From the NCBI GenBank assembly GCA_947311445.1, contig CAMZKV010000056.1, positions 1 through 52,228 of the forward strand: a stretch of DNA of 52,228 nt, read 5' to 3'. The position numbers and the translations under genes were made by a program. The notes under the pieces were generated by a model. The model saw only the letters and a list, made by a program, of their open reading frames with translations, was not told the DNA's origin and did not search any database. The stretch comes from an uncultured Chlorobiota bacterium (lineage in GTDB: Bacteria; Bacteroidota; Bacteroidia; Bacteroidales; JAADGE01). The stretch's first letter is position 1. Each line of letters opens with the position of its first letter. Shown piece by piece: positions 37,000 through 45,087 of the stretch.

Positions 37000-38274
37000 T
37001 TGAAGAAATACAAAGTAATAATAGTAGGAGCAGGTGCCTCTGGTATATTAGCATCAATAAGTGCATCAGAAAATAGTGCATCAGTTTTATTACTTGAAAA
37101 AATGAGCAGAGAAGCAAGGAAAATGCTTATTTCGGGAAAAGGCAGATGTAATATAACAAATACAGCATATAAGTCTGAGTTCTATAAGAAAATACATCCT
37201 AAACCAAAATTCTTAAAACATGCTTTCTCAAATTTCTTTTCAGCAGAAATTCTAAATTTACTTGAAAGCAAAGGTCTAAAAACAAAGGAAGAAAGAGGAG
37301 GAAGAATTTTTCCTGTAAGTGATAAAGCTGCCGATGTAGTTAATGCTTTATTGCAAATAACAAATGATAAAAAAATAAAAATAATAAAAGGTGCAAAAGT
37401 TGAGGATATTGTTTCTAAAGATAAAAAAATCAAAGCAGTAAAAATAAATATCAAAGGAAAACAGGAGATAATAGAAACTGAAAACCTTATACTTTGTACA
37501 GGAGGAAAATCATATCCTGCAACAGGATCTACCGGAGACGGATACATTTTAGCTAAAAACTTAGGCCATACAATTACAGATTTAAAACCTGCACTAGTTC
37601 CTTTAAAAACCGAAGGAAATTTAGCCGAAAAACTACAAGGATTAAGTTTGAAAAATTCAAATGTTAGTGTTTGGATAAATAATAAAAAAGTAAAATCTGA
37701 ATTTGGAGAAATGATGTTTGCTCATTATGGTTTAACCGGGCCGGTTATTTTAACTTTAAGCAAAATAGCAATTGACGCCTTTGACAAAAAAAATAATGTT
37801 GAAATTTCTATAGATTTAAAACCAGCATTAGATGAGCAAAAACTAGATAATCGTCTTCAAAGAGAACTTAGCGAGAATGGGAAAAAACAAATTCGTAATG
37901 TTTTAAAGAATTTATTGCCCTCAAAATTAATACCTGTTATTTTAGAACTAACAGAAATAGATCAATCTAAAGTTTGCAATCAAATATCCGGAAAAGAAAG
38001 AAGAAAAATACGCATTATATTAAAAAATCTTAGGTTTAAGGTAAGTGGCCATAGGGGTTACAAGGAAGCAATAGTAACATCAGGAGGAATTAATACAAAT
38101 GAAATAGATAGCAAAACAATGATGTCTAAAATTGTTAAAAATTTATTTTTTGCAGGAGAAATTATTGATTTAGATGCTGAAACAGGAGGGTATAATTTTC
38201 AAATTGCATTTTCTACAGGTTGGTTGGCTGGACGGTCCGCTTCCAATTCAGACAAAAGTAAAAGGAAAAGTTAA
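37000..38274 (+). CDS. NAD(P)/FAD-dependent oxidoreductase, HI0933/BaiN-like
   Basis: 424 residues from a TTG start. FAD-binding VIIVGAGASGILASISAS at the N-terminus, then the family blocks SGKGRCNITN and LCTGGKSYPATGSTGDGY, and the closing GGYNFQIAFSTGWLAG. The reaction of most HI0933 relatives is unknown; BaiN of Clostridium reduces bile-acid intermediates. The last ten residues (SNSDKSKRKS) are an atypical polar tail, and a DNA methyltransferase remnant begins right after the stop, so the 3' end may mark an old junction. Confidence 0.87.
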   Translation: MKKYKVIIVGAGASGILASISASENSASVLLLEKMSREARKMLISGKGRCNITNTAYKSEFYKKIHPKPKFLKHAFSNFFSAEILNLLESKGLKTKEERGGRIFPVSDKAADVVNALLQITNDKKIKIIKGAKVEDIVSKDKKIKAVKINIKGKQEIIETENLILCTGGKSYPATGSTGDGYILAKNLGHTITDLKPALVPLKTEGNLAEKLQGLSLKNSNVSVWINNKKVKSEFGEMMFAHYGLTGPVILTLSKIAIDAFDKKNNVEISIDLKPALDEQKLDNRLQRELSENGKKQIRNVLKNLLPSKLIPVILELTEIDQSKVCNQISGKERRKIRIILKNLRFKVSGHRGYKEAIVTSGGINTNEIDSKTMMSKIVKNLFFAGEIIDLDAETGGYNFQIAFSTGWLAGRSASNSDKSKRKS

Positions 38275-38445
38275 CATAAAACTTTGACAAGAATGACTCC
38301 AACAAAATGGGCAAGATTGCACGTCTTTTCTTATAACTACAATGTGCAAGTTTCAGACGCACAAGCATATAAGCAATTTGGAAATTCATTTGCAATTCTA
38401 ATAATTCAAATAACCACAGAAAAAGCAGGAAATTGTATTCTATAA
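38275..38445 (+). pseudogene. Remnant of a cytosine-C5 DNA methyltransferase C-terminus
   Basis: An open stretch with no stop (56 codons, ATG at 38293) encodes LTRMTPTKWARLHVF, then VSDAQAYKQFGNSFAI. This matches the conserved C-terminal part of cytosine-5 methyltransferases, normally LTPRE-ARLQGFPD followed by QAYKQ-GNSV-P (motif X). LQGFPD has decayed to LHVFSY and the VAVPV strand to FAILI. The catalytic PCQ and ENV motifs are absent. It is too short to be an enzyme. It is probably the scar of a lost restriction-modification or phage methyltransferase gene. Confidence 0.72.
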
Positions 38446-38546
38446 AAACAAAAAATATCTTTATTTGTATTTTGTATTAATTCAGATAAAAAATGTAAGC
38501 AAGTTTAATTTCAAATTTTAAAAAAAACTGCCAAAATTAATTAATA

Positions 38547-39884
38547 TTGAAAAACCCAACAAAAAACATATTCATAACAAGCCGATTATATTTCGTTTCA
38601 GGAATACTTATTTTTCTTTTTATTTTTGGAAATTATTATCCAATAATTTTTGCACTTGCAAAAGCACTACTTATGTTATTTATTGCATTAATTCTAATTG
38701 ATATTTTAATGCTCTACAATAGTTCAAAATTTAAGCTGAAAGGAGAAAGAACAGTTCCAGAGAAACTTTCAAACGGAGATGAAAATAATTTAAAAATTTA
38801 TCTTAAAAATAATTATAAATTCCCTATACAAGTTGATATTATAGATGAAATTCCTCATCAATTTCAAAAAAGAGATTTTTTATTAAAGCGAAAACTAAAT
38901 TCAGGGCAAGAAAAAAAAATTACTTACAAATTAAGACCAGTAAAAAGAGGAAATTACATATTTGGAAATTTAAATGTATATGTTTCAAATGTTTTAGGCT
39001 TTGTTCAAAGAAGATTTACTTTTAATGAAGGACAAGAAGTTCCGGTATATCCCTCATTTATACAATTGCGAAAATATGAACTCTTTGCAATTTCAAACCG
39101 TTTAACAGAAGCAGGAATTAAAAAAATAAGAAAAATTAGTAATAATAATGAGTTTGACCAAATTAGAACCTACATTAAAGGTGACGATTTTAGAACAATA
39201 AATTGGAAAGCAACTGCAAGAAAATCATCTTTAATGGTTAATCAATACCAAGATGAAAAAGCTCAACGTGTGTACAGCATAATTGACATGGGAAGAACCA
39301 TGAAGATGCCATTTAACAAAATGTCTTTGCTTGATTATGCTATAAATGCAACTTTAGTAATTTCAAATATTGCAATTTACAAACAAGATAAAGCAGGTGT
39401 AATAACATTTTCTAAAGAAATTCATAGTATTTTGCCTGCAAATAGGAGAAATTCTCAAATGTATCAAATTTCCGAATTACTCTACAAGCAAAAAACAAAT
39501 TATGAAGAAGCAAATATAGAATTGCTTTACACAACAATAAAACGAAAAATAAAACAAAGAAGTCTTTTGCTAATTTATACAAATTTTGAAGGTTTAGTTT
39601 CTATAGAAAGGCAATTAAAATATTTTAAACAACTTGCAAAAAGTCATTTAGTAGTTTGTATATTTTTTAAAAACTCCGAATTAGAAGAAATTACAGAAAA
39701 AAGACCTAAAAACACAGAAGAAGTTTATATTAAAACAATTGCTGAAAAATTTTCTTATGAAAAACTTTTAATAATAAAAGAGTTAAAAAAGCATGGAGTT
39801 CATTCTATATTAACTGAGCCACAAAATTTAACAGTTAATACAATCAATAAATATTTAGAGTTTAAAGCAAAAGGAATGATTTAA
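38547..39884 (+). CDS. DUF58-family membrane protein
   Basis: 445 residues from a TTG start (no nearby ATG). Two N-terminal membrane helices (about 12-50) precede a cytosolic region with the DUF58 hallmark YIKGDDFRTINWKATARK near residue 210, then a VWA-like fold in which the usual DxSxS is replaced by DMGRTM. DUF58 proteins usually work with MoxR AAA ATPases, but none lies nearby. The role is probably envelope or chaperone-like assembly; the family is poorly defined. It converges on the small gene at 39887 with 2 bp between stops. Confidence 0.85.
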   Translation: MKNPTKNIFITSRLYFVSGILIFLFIFGNYYPIIFALAKALLMLFIALILIDILMLYNSSKFKLKGERTVPEKLSNGDENNLKIYLKNNYKFPIQVDIIDEIPHQFQKRDFLLKRKLNSGQEKKITYKLRPVKRGNYIFGNLNVYVSNVLGFVQRRFTFNEGQEVPVYPSFIQLRKYELFAISNRLTEAGIKKIRKISNNNEFDQIRTYIKGDDFRTINWKATARKSSLMVNQYQDEKAQRVYSIIDMGRTMKMPFNKMSLLDYAINATLVISNIAIYKQDKAGVITFSKEIHSILPANRRNSQMYQISELLYKQKTNYEEANIELLYTTIKRKIKQRSLLLIYTNFEGLVSIERQLKYFKQLAKSHLVVCIFFKNSELEEITEKRPKNTEEVYIKTIAEKFSYEKLLIIKELKKHGVHSILTEPQNLTVNTINKYLEFKAKGMI

Positions 39885-39886
39885 CT

Positions 39887-40093
39887 TTAATTTTCTGTAT
39901 TATCAAACAAAGAAGGATAATCTCTGTCAAACTGCCCAAGCACCTCTGTCATAACAGTTTCTCGAATAAATCTTGATTTATTTTTAATCTTATATTTTTT
40001 ACAGTACTTTTCAAATGCCTGAAGCTCAAGATTGTTAAATAAGAATTGTACTGTATGCTTACGTTTTAAATTTTCTTTTTTATTAACAGACAT
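39887..40093 (-). CDS. Small ribbon-helix-helix-like protein
   Basis: 68 residues. After a basic start (NKKENLKRKHTVQF) a beta strand and two helices (LELQAFEKYCKKYKI, KSRFIRETVMTEVL) give the pattern of a ribbon-helix-helix DNA-binding protein. No toxin partner is present. A near-ideal promoter precedes it, which supports it as a real gene. A regulator of adjacent genes or a plasmid-type relic is possible; the target is unknown. Confidence 0.7.
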   Translation of the reverse strand: MSVNKKENLKRKHTVQFLFNNLELQAFEKYCKKYKIKNKSRFIRETVMTEVLGQFDRDYPSLFDNTEN

Positions 40094-40113
40094 AGTTTAG
40101 AATGAAATTTTTA

Positions 40114-40144
40114 CAAAGTTATGTTTTTTTTATATCTGTACAAA
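40114..40144 (-). promoter_or_regulatory. Predicted promoter of the small RHH gene
   Basis: Minus strand TTTG (40144-40141), a 19-bp spacer, then TAACTTTG (40121-40114), 20 bp before the ATG. Confidence 0.65.
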
Positions 40145-40195
40145 ACTGATTTAAAGCGTAATTAAAAAAATTAATTAATAAACTTGAAAAAGTAT

Positions 40196-40225
40196 TTTGC
40201 AAACAAAAAAATATGTTTATTTTTG
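40196..40225 (+). promoter_or_regulatory. Predicted promoter of the tRNA gene
   Basis: TTTG (40196-40199), an 18-bp spacer, TATTTTTG (40218-40225), ending 19 bp before the tRNA. Excellent fit to the consensus. Confidence 0.72.
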
Positions 40226-40244
40226 CATTTCTAAATTAAATTTG

Positions 40245-40318
40245 GGGCCCATAGCTCAGCTGGTTAGAGCACCTGACTCATAATCAGGGGGTCCATGGTT
40301 CGAGCCCATGTGGGCCCA
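40245..40318 (+). tRNA. tRNA with CAU anticodon, probably tRNA-Ile2
   Basis: 74 bases with a full cloverleaf: acceptor GGGCCCA / TGGGCCC, D arm AGCTCAGCTGGTTAGAGC, anticodon stem CCTGA / TCAGG with loop CTCATAA (anticodon CAT at 40279-40281), and T loop GTTCGAG. CCA is not encoded. It is not the initiator: the first pair is G-C. Pairs C4-G69 and C5-G68, which the lysidine synthase TilS reads in E. coli tRNA-Ile2, are both present, so Ile2 (C34 modified to lysidine) is favoured over elongator Met. Identity is inference. Confidence 0.92.
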
Positions 40319-40336
40319 CAATTCATGATTGTTTCT

Positions 40337-40376
40337 AAAACACCTTGCTAAATTTTATGCAAGGTGTTTTTTTTTT
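40337..40376 (+). terminator. Terminator of the tRNA transcript
   Basis: A 12-bp stem (40337-40348 with 40359-40370) with core CACCTTGC / GCAAGGTG, 10-base loop and a run of ten T's. Very strong. Confidence 0.88.
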
Positions 40377-40416
40377 GAAAAATAAGACTTATTTACAATA
40401 CCAAAGCAACTATTTT

Positions 40417-40446
40417 TTTGTTTTTTTACACAAAATTATACCTTTG
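40417..40446 (+). promoter_or_regulatory. Predicted promoter of the SPFH gene
   Basis: TTTG (40417-40420), an 18-bp spacer, then TACCTTTG (40439-40446). The ATG follows 42 bp downstream. Confidence 0.7.
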
Positions 40447-40487
40447 TTTGTTCACTTACTATTAAAAATAGCATAAAAAATATAAAT

Positions 40488-41585
40488 ATGGGAATTTTCA
40501 GTAAATTAAGAGGAGAATTAATTGATGTTATAGATTGGTTAGACAGTAGCAATGATACAATAGCATACAGGTTTCAAAGACAAGGAAACGAAATAAAAAA
40601 TGGAGCACAACTTACAGTTAGAGAATCGCAAGTTGCAGTTTTCGTTAACGAAGGTAAAATAGGTGATGTTTTTCCTCCGGGAAGATATGAGCTTACTACT
40701 CAAAACCTACCAATACTTACAACTTTAAATGCTTGGATACATGGATTTAACAGCCCTTTCAAAGCAGAGGTATATTTTATAAACACAAAAAGATTTACAA
40801 ACCAAAAATGGGGAACTCCTAATGTATTTTATTTAAGAGATTCTGATTTTGGACGAGTCAGTTTAAGAGCATTTGGAACTTATACAATGAAAGTTTCTGA
40901 CCCCGTTAAGTTTATTCAAGAAGTTTTGGGAACAAGCGGAGATTTCTCAACAAGCGATATTAATTCTGAAATGAGAAGCCTAATTGTTACACAGTTTATT
41001 GATGCAGTTGGTGAAAGCAAAATCCCCTTGCTTGATATGGCTCAGAATTATAAAGACATTTCAAATTTTTGTCAAGAAAAATTAGGAGATGAATTCTTAG
41101 AATATGGTCTTGAAATTACTAAATTTTTAGTTTCAAGTATAAGTTTACCTGAACATTTACAAAAAAAACTAGACGAAGGTACAGGTATGAGTATGCTGGG
41201 AGACATGAACAAATATTCTCAAATGAAATCTGCCGAAGCAATGGAAAGTGCTGCAAGTAACACCAGTATGGGCGGAGGAATGGAAGGCATGATGGGTATG
41301 GCAATGATGCAACAAATGATGAATCAAAACCAAATGATGCAAGGACAAAAAAATCAAACAAATTATGCACCGCCACCGCCACCTGTTGTTCAATACTTTG
41401 TTTCAGTTGAAGGAAAACAGCAAGGTCCTTTCAAACCAGAAACCCTTCAACAAATGGTTGCAAATGGTAGCATAACAAAACAAACTTATGTTTGGAAACA
41501 AGGTATGTCGGCTTGGAAAAAAGCAGGAGAAGTAGCCGAATTTTCTGAATTATTTGGTGCAACTCCTCCGCCGCCACCTATGTAA
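40488..41585 (+). CDS. SPFH-domain protein with C-terminal GYF_2 domain (YdjI-like)
   Basis: 365 residues. The N-terminal ~230 residues match the SPFH/virion-core type found in Bacillus YdjI: VRESQVAVFVNEGKIGDVF, then LRAFGTYTMKVSDP. A helix region and a Met/Gln-rich linker (about 260-290, rich in MM, GM and QM) follow. A GYF_2 domain (about 301-355, QQGPFKPETLQQMV) ends in a PPPPPM tail. GYF_2 domains bind proline-rich or membrane partners. It is a membrane-associated scaffold by family. It lies 108 bp upstream of a zinc-ribbon membrane protein gene on the same strand. Confidence 0.85.
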   Translation: MGIFSKLRGELIDVIDWLDSSNDTIAYRFQRQGNEIKNGAQLTVRESQVAVFVNEGKIGDVFPPGRYELTTQNLPILTTLNAWIHGFNSPFKAEVYFINTKRFTNQKWGTPNVFYLRDSDFGRVSLRAFGTYTMKVSDPVKFIQEVLGTSGDFSTSDINSEMRSLIVTQFIDAVGESKIPLLDMAQNYKDISNFCQEKLGDEFLEYGLEITKFLVSSISLPEHLQKKLDEGTGMSMLGDMNKYSQMKSAEAMESAASNTSMGGGMEGMMGMAMMQQMMNQNQMMQGQKNQTNYAPPPPPVVQYFVSVEGKQQGPFKPETLQQMVANGSITKQTYVWKQGMSAWKKAGEVAEFSELFGATPPPPPM

Positions 41586-41693
41586 ACATATAAATATCTT
41601 AATTTTTACTGCCTTGTTCATAACAAAATACAAATATGTCTTGTTATAAATAAGTTAGCATAACTTTCATTTCAATATCATATATTTGCTATA

Positions 41694-42800
41694 GTGCCAG
41701 AAAAAGAAACAACAAAAAGCAAACAAAATGAAATTAGCTGTAATAACTGCGGAGCAGAACTAGTTTTTGCTCCGGGAACTGGCAGTTTAAAATGTCAATA
41801 TTGTGGTTCAATAAATAAAATTGAAATTGATGAGAATAAAATAAAAGAAGCAATTGAAGAATTGGACTATAATGAATATGTTAATGAATATGATACAGCT
41901 CCTAAGATAAAAATTACAACCGTAAAATGTGATGATTGCGGTGCTGAAACAACTTTCAACACAAATATTGTTTCCGACAATTGCGATTTTTGTGGTAGCC
42001 CATTAGTATCAAAAGAAGCACATATTTCGCAAATAATTGCCCCAAAAGCTATGCTTCCTTTTAAAATTAAGCAAAAAGAAGGTTTTAAATTATACGAAAA
42101 ATGGATAAAAGGACTTTGGTTTGCACCAAATAAATTAAAAAAACAATCTCGCCAAACAGATGATTTATCTGGAATTTATACTCCCTTCTGGACTTACGAT
42201 TCTAATACTTACACAAATTATAATGGCCAAAGAGGCGATTATTATTACACAACAGAAAACTATTATGAAAACGGGCAAAAAAAAACAAGACAAGTCCGCC
42301 ATACAAGATGGAGAAGTGTTAGTGGCAGAGTAAACAATTATTTTGACGACATCATGATACATGCAAGCCATTCATTGCCACGCAAATATGTCAACAAATT
42401 AGAACCGTGGGATTTGCAAAATCTTGTTCCTTATAACTCAAAATATTTAGCCGGCTTTAAATCCGAAACATACCGAGTTGCTTTACCGGAAGGTTTTTCA
42501 TTTGCAAAAGCGAAAATGGAACCTGTCATTAGAAATTCTATATATTATGATATTGGTGGAGATGAACAAAGAATTTCTCACTTAACTACGTATTATAATA
42601 ATACAAGCTTCAAACATATTTTATTACCGGTTTGGTTAAGTGCATACAAATATAAAAACAAAGTTTACAGATTTTTAATAAACGGAAGAACAGGAAATGT
42701 GCAAGGAGAAAGACCTTGGAGTTGGGTTAAAATTACTCTTGCTATTCTGTTAGGACTTGCAATTGTAGGAGCTTTGTTCTATTTTAATGATGAATATTAA
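41694..42800 (+). CDS. Double zinc-ribbon membrane protein (YdjG-like context)
   Basis: 368 residues from a GTG start. Two zinc ribbons lie at the N-terminus: Cys16, Cys19, Cys34, Cys37 (CNNCG ... CQYCG) and Cys79, Cys82, Cys97, Cys100 (CDDCG ... CDFCG). A mixed central region follows, then one C-terminal membrane helix (about 346-363). TFIIB-type zinc ribbons joined to a membrane anchor are paired with SPFH proteins in Bacillus (YdjG with YdjI). The neighbour here is an SPFH-GYF protein. Envelope stress or membrane organisation is inferred from that pairing. Confidence 0.75.
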   Translation: MPEKETTKSKQNEISCNNCGAELVFAPGTGSLKCQYCGSINKIEIDENKIKEAIEELDYNEYVNEYDTAPKIKITTVKCDDCGAETTFNTNIVSDNCDFCGSPLVSKEAHISQIIAPKAMLPFKIKQKEGFKLYEKWIKGLWFAPNKLKKQSRQTDDLSGIYTPFWTYDSNTYTNYNGQRGDYYYTTENYYENGQKKTRQVRHTRWRSVSGRVNNYFDDIMIHASHSLPRKYVNKLEPWDLQNLVPYNSKYLAGFKSETYRVALPEGFSFAKAKMEPVIRNSIYYDIGGDEQRISHLTTYYNNTSFKHILLPVWLSAYKYKNKVYRFLINGRTGNVQGERPWSWVKITLAILLGLAIVGALFYFNDEY

Positions 42801-42815
42801 CAAGAAATATAAACT

Positions 42816-43346
42816 TTATTTCTCAATAAGTTTAATTATTCGCTCATCAAAAGGCTTTGTTCTTGAAGAAAAATATTCAACTAATTTACCGTCTTCATCA
42901 ATAAAATATTTTTGAAAATTCCATTTTACTTTTGAATCCAATATTTTATTTTCATCTTTGTTTGTTAGCCATTTATAAACATCATGTTTCTTTTTCCCTT
43001 TCACATGAATTTTTGACATCATTTGAAAACTAACACCATAATTTTGTGTGCAAAATTGATTAATCATTTTATCTGTACCTGGTTCTTGTTTTAAAAAATC
43101 ATTTGACGGAAATCCTAAAATAACTAAACCATTTTTTTTATATTTCTTATTAAGTTTTTCCAAATCTTCATATTGCGGTGTGTAGCCACATTTTGAAGCA
43201 GTATTTACAATTAAAACTTTTTTTCCTTTTAGTTCCTTAAATTTAAAAATATTTCCTTCAATAGTTTTAGCCTCCAAATCGTAAAAACTTTGGGCATTTA
43301 TGCTTAACGCAAAGAACAATAATATAAATATGTGAATAATTTTCAT
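42816..43346 (-). CDS. Exported glutathione peroxidase-family protein
   Basis: 176 residues with a signal peptide (1-18, SINA). The peroxidatic cysteine is Cys53 (NTASKCGYTPQY). Of the catalytic tetrad, Trp142 and Asn143 (VKWNFQKYF) are kept, but the usual Gln of N-Q-F is Asp83 (GFPSNDF). A second cysteine, Cys99, is present where the family's resolving cysteine often lies, while the FPC cysteine is serine. It probably reduces peroxides in the periplasm using thioredoxin-like donors. It lies 12 bp after the Asp-box protein gene. Confidence 0.85.
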   Translation of the reverse strand: MKIIHIFILLFFALSINAQSFYDLEAKTIEGNIFKFKELKGKKVLIVNTASKCGYTPQYEDLEKLNKKYKKNGLVILGFPSNDFLKQEPGTDKMINQFCTQNYGVSFQMMSKIHVKGKKKHDVYKWLTNKDENKILDSKVKWNFQKYFIDEDGKLVEYFSSRTKPFDERIIKLIEK

Positions 43347-43358
43347 AATAGTAAGTTG

Positions 43359-44927
43359 TTATTTCTGGTAAATAATTTTTGTAGTTTTTATATTTTTTCC
43401 ATCAGAAAACTTGAAAAAATAAATTCCGGAATCTAAATTATAATCCTTTGCATTAAAAGTTCTCACATATTTTCCTCTTGAAAGCTCTTCGTTATTATGT
43501 ATTGAATATATTTCATTTCCAAGAATATCTATAACTGACAATGAAATTGCAGACTCTTCACTAAGTTTAAAAGAAAAATAAAATTCATTATCGGAAGGGT
43601 TTGGATAAACCTCAGAAACTAAAAAGTCTTCTTCTCTTTCAATTCCGGAACCATCAGAAACTATAGTTCTTATACTCATATTTCCACCATCTGCTCTTGC
43701 CCAAATAGGAACAACTTTACCATTGTGAACACTAATATTTGTGTAGTCTCCAAAAAACACAGTTGATGAAGGGTTAAATGGGCTTTCGCTTATTTTAACA
43801 TTCTCAAAACTTGTTCCTCCATCATCAGAAATTGCTAAATAAACATCAGTCTTATTATCTGAATAATTTCTTCTATCATAAAAAACAAAATATAATTTTC
43901 CGTTTGTTTGGTCAATATCCATCCAAGTTAAAAATTGATGTTTGCCATTTCCTATTGCATCATTATTTACTCTTATTTTATTACTCCAACTTACTCCCCC
44001 GTCAACAGATTTTATCAACCAAACATCAGTATCATCAGTTCCATTTTCTTGGTCAGTCCAATTAATATATATTGTCCCGTTATATGCTCCGCCGCTTGTG
44101 TCACATTTTGTAACAGGTAAACCATTGCATCTATATATGCCGGGAACATCATAAGCCCAACCACCGGGAAAAGTTGTAACAAACACATCTTCACTTAACC
44201 AAGATGCCCCTTGATCTGTTGATTTATCAAAGACTATTCCATTAGTCCCATCAGCTTTTTTTCCTGCCCAAGCAACATAAATTTCACCATTTGGACCAAC
44301 TGCGGGAACAGCTCCCTCTACAGTATTGTCATCATCAAGACAATCTCCGGAAGTTTGATTAATTTGAATTGCCGATGACCAAGTCTCCCCTGCATCTTCA
44401 GATTTTGAGAACATAATATTTGAATAATCATTAGTAATTGAACTGTTATAGGCATCAAATTGAGTCCATGTTACATATATATTGTTATTTGATCTATCAA
44501 TTGAAATCCATTCTTTGTCTTGTACTTTAGACCCATTAAGACCAGCATATGTACCATCGTTCCAACTAATCCCGCCATCGGTTGATTTTTGACAAACAAT
44601 TCTATCAATCCAATTTCCAGAAACAGATGGATTAGACAGATGGAAAAAATAGAAATCACCATTAAGATCACAAGCGATTGCAGGGTCTCCCCAAACTCCA
44701 TATTCCGGACTTTCTAAAGTTTGTTCTGTCCATGAATTGCCTCCATCGTCAGAATAATAATATGAATTTAAATTTGCTCCGGCAACTATTTCATCTGTAT
44801 TATTTGGATTTACTTCAATAGACGGTTCGTTTGGGGAGTCTGTTTCGTCAATAATTACAACTTGATATTGTGCATTTAGTGTAATATTAAGTGTAATTAT
44901 AAGTAATATGAGTTGTATTATCTTCAT
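43359..44927 (-). CDS. T9SS-exported Asp-box (sialidase-fold) protein
   Basis: 522 residues. Signal peptide (about 1-19, TLNAQ). Six Asp-boxes (S-x-D-x-G-x-[ST]-[WF]) are visible, among them SDDGGNSW, STDGGISW, SEDAGETW, STDQGASW, SVDGGVSW and SDDGGTSF, giving a beta-propeller. No sialidase arginine triad was identified, so activity on sialic acid is not claimed. The C-terminal ~85 residues (SEVYPNPSDNEFYF ... KTTKIIYQK) are a type A T9SS sorting domain. It is therefore secreted or surface-bound. It shares a transcript with the peroxidase gene. Confidence 0.87.
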   Translation of the reverse strand: MKIIQLILLIITLNITLNAQYQVVIIDETDSPNEPSIEVNPNNTDEIVAGANLNSYYYSDDGGNSWTEQTLESPEYGVWGDPAIACDLNGDFYFFHLSNPSVSGNWIDRIVCQKSTDGGISWNDGTYAGLNGSKVQDKEWISIDRSNNNIYVTWTQFDAYNSSITNDYSNIMFSKSEDAGETWSSAIQINQTSGDCLDDDNTVEGAVPAVGPNGEIYVAWAGKKADGTNGIVFDKSTDQGASWLSEDVFVTTFPGGWAYDVPGIYRCNGLPVTKCDTSGGAYNGTIYINWTDQENGTDDTDVWLIKSVDGGVSWSNKIRVNNDAIGNGKHQFLTWMDIDQTNGKLYFVFYDRRNYSDNKTDVYLAISDDGGTSFENVKISESPFNPSSTVFFGDYTNISVHNGKVVPIWARADGGNMSIRTIVSDGSGIEREEDFLVSEVYPNPSDNEFYFSFKLSEESAISLSVIDILGNEIYSIHNNEELSRGKYVRTFNAKDYNLDSGIYFFKFSDGKNIKTTKIIYQK

Positions 44928-45087
44928 ATATCTTAGTTGAAAAATTTGAAAGTGTAAATTAAAAGTTAATTTGCATACATTAAATTGTGTGCAAAAAAAT
45001 TACTATCATTACCTTTAATAAAAATATTTGCTTTTGTTTCTTAATTAAGGTATTTAAACAAAGACTAAAGAATATCATTTGGTTGCA

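Noticed and set aside
37182-37547. 121-codon minus-strand open frame
   Set aside because: Antisense to the FAD oxidoreductase and lacks any recognisable motif.
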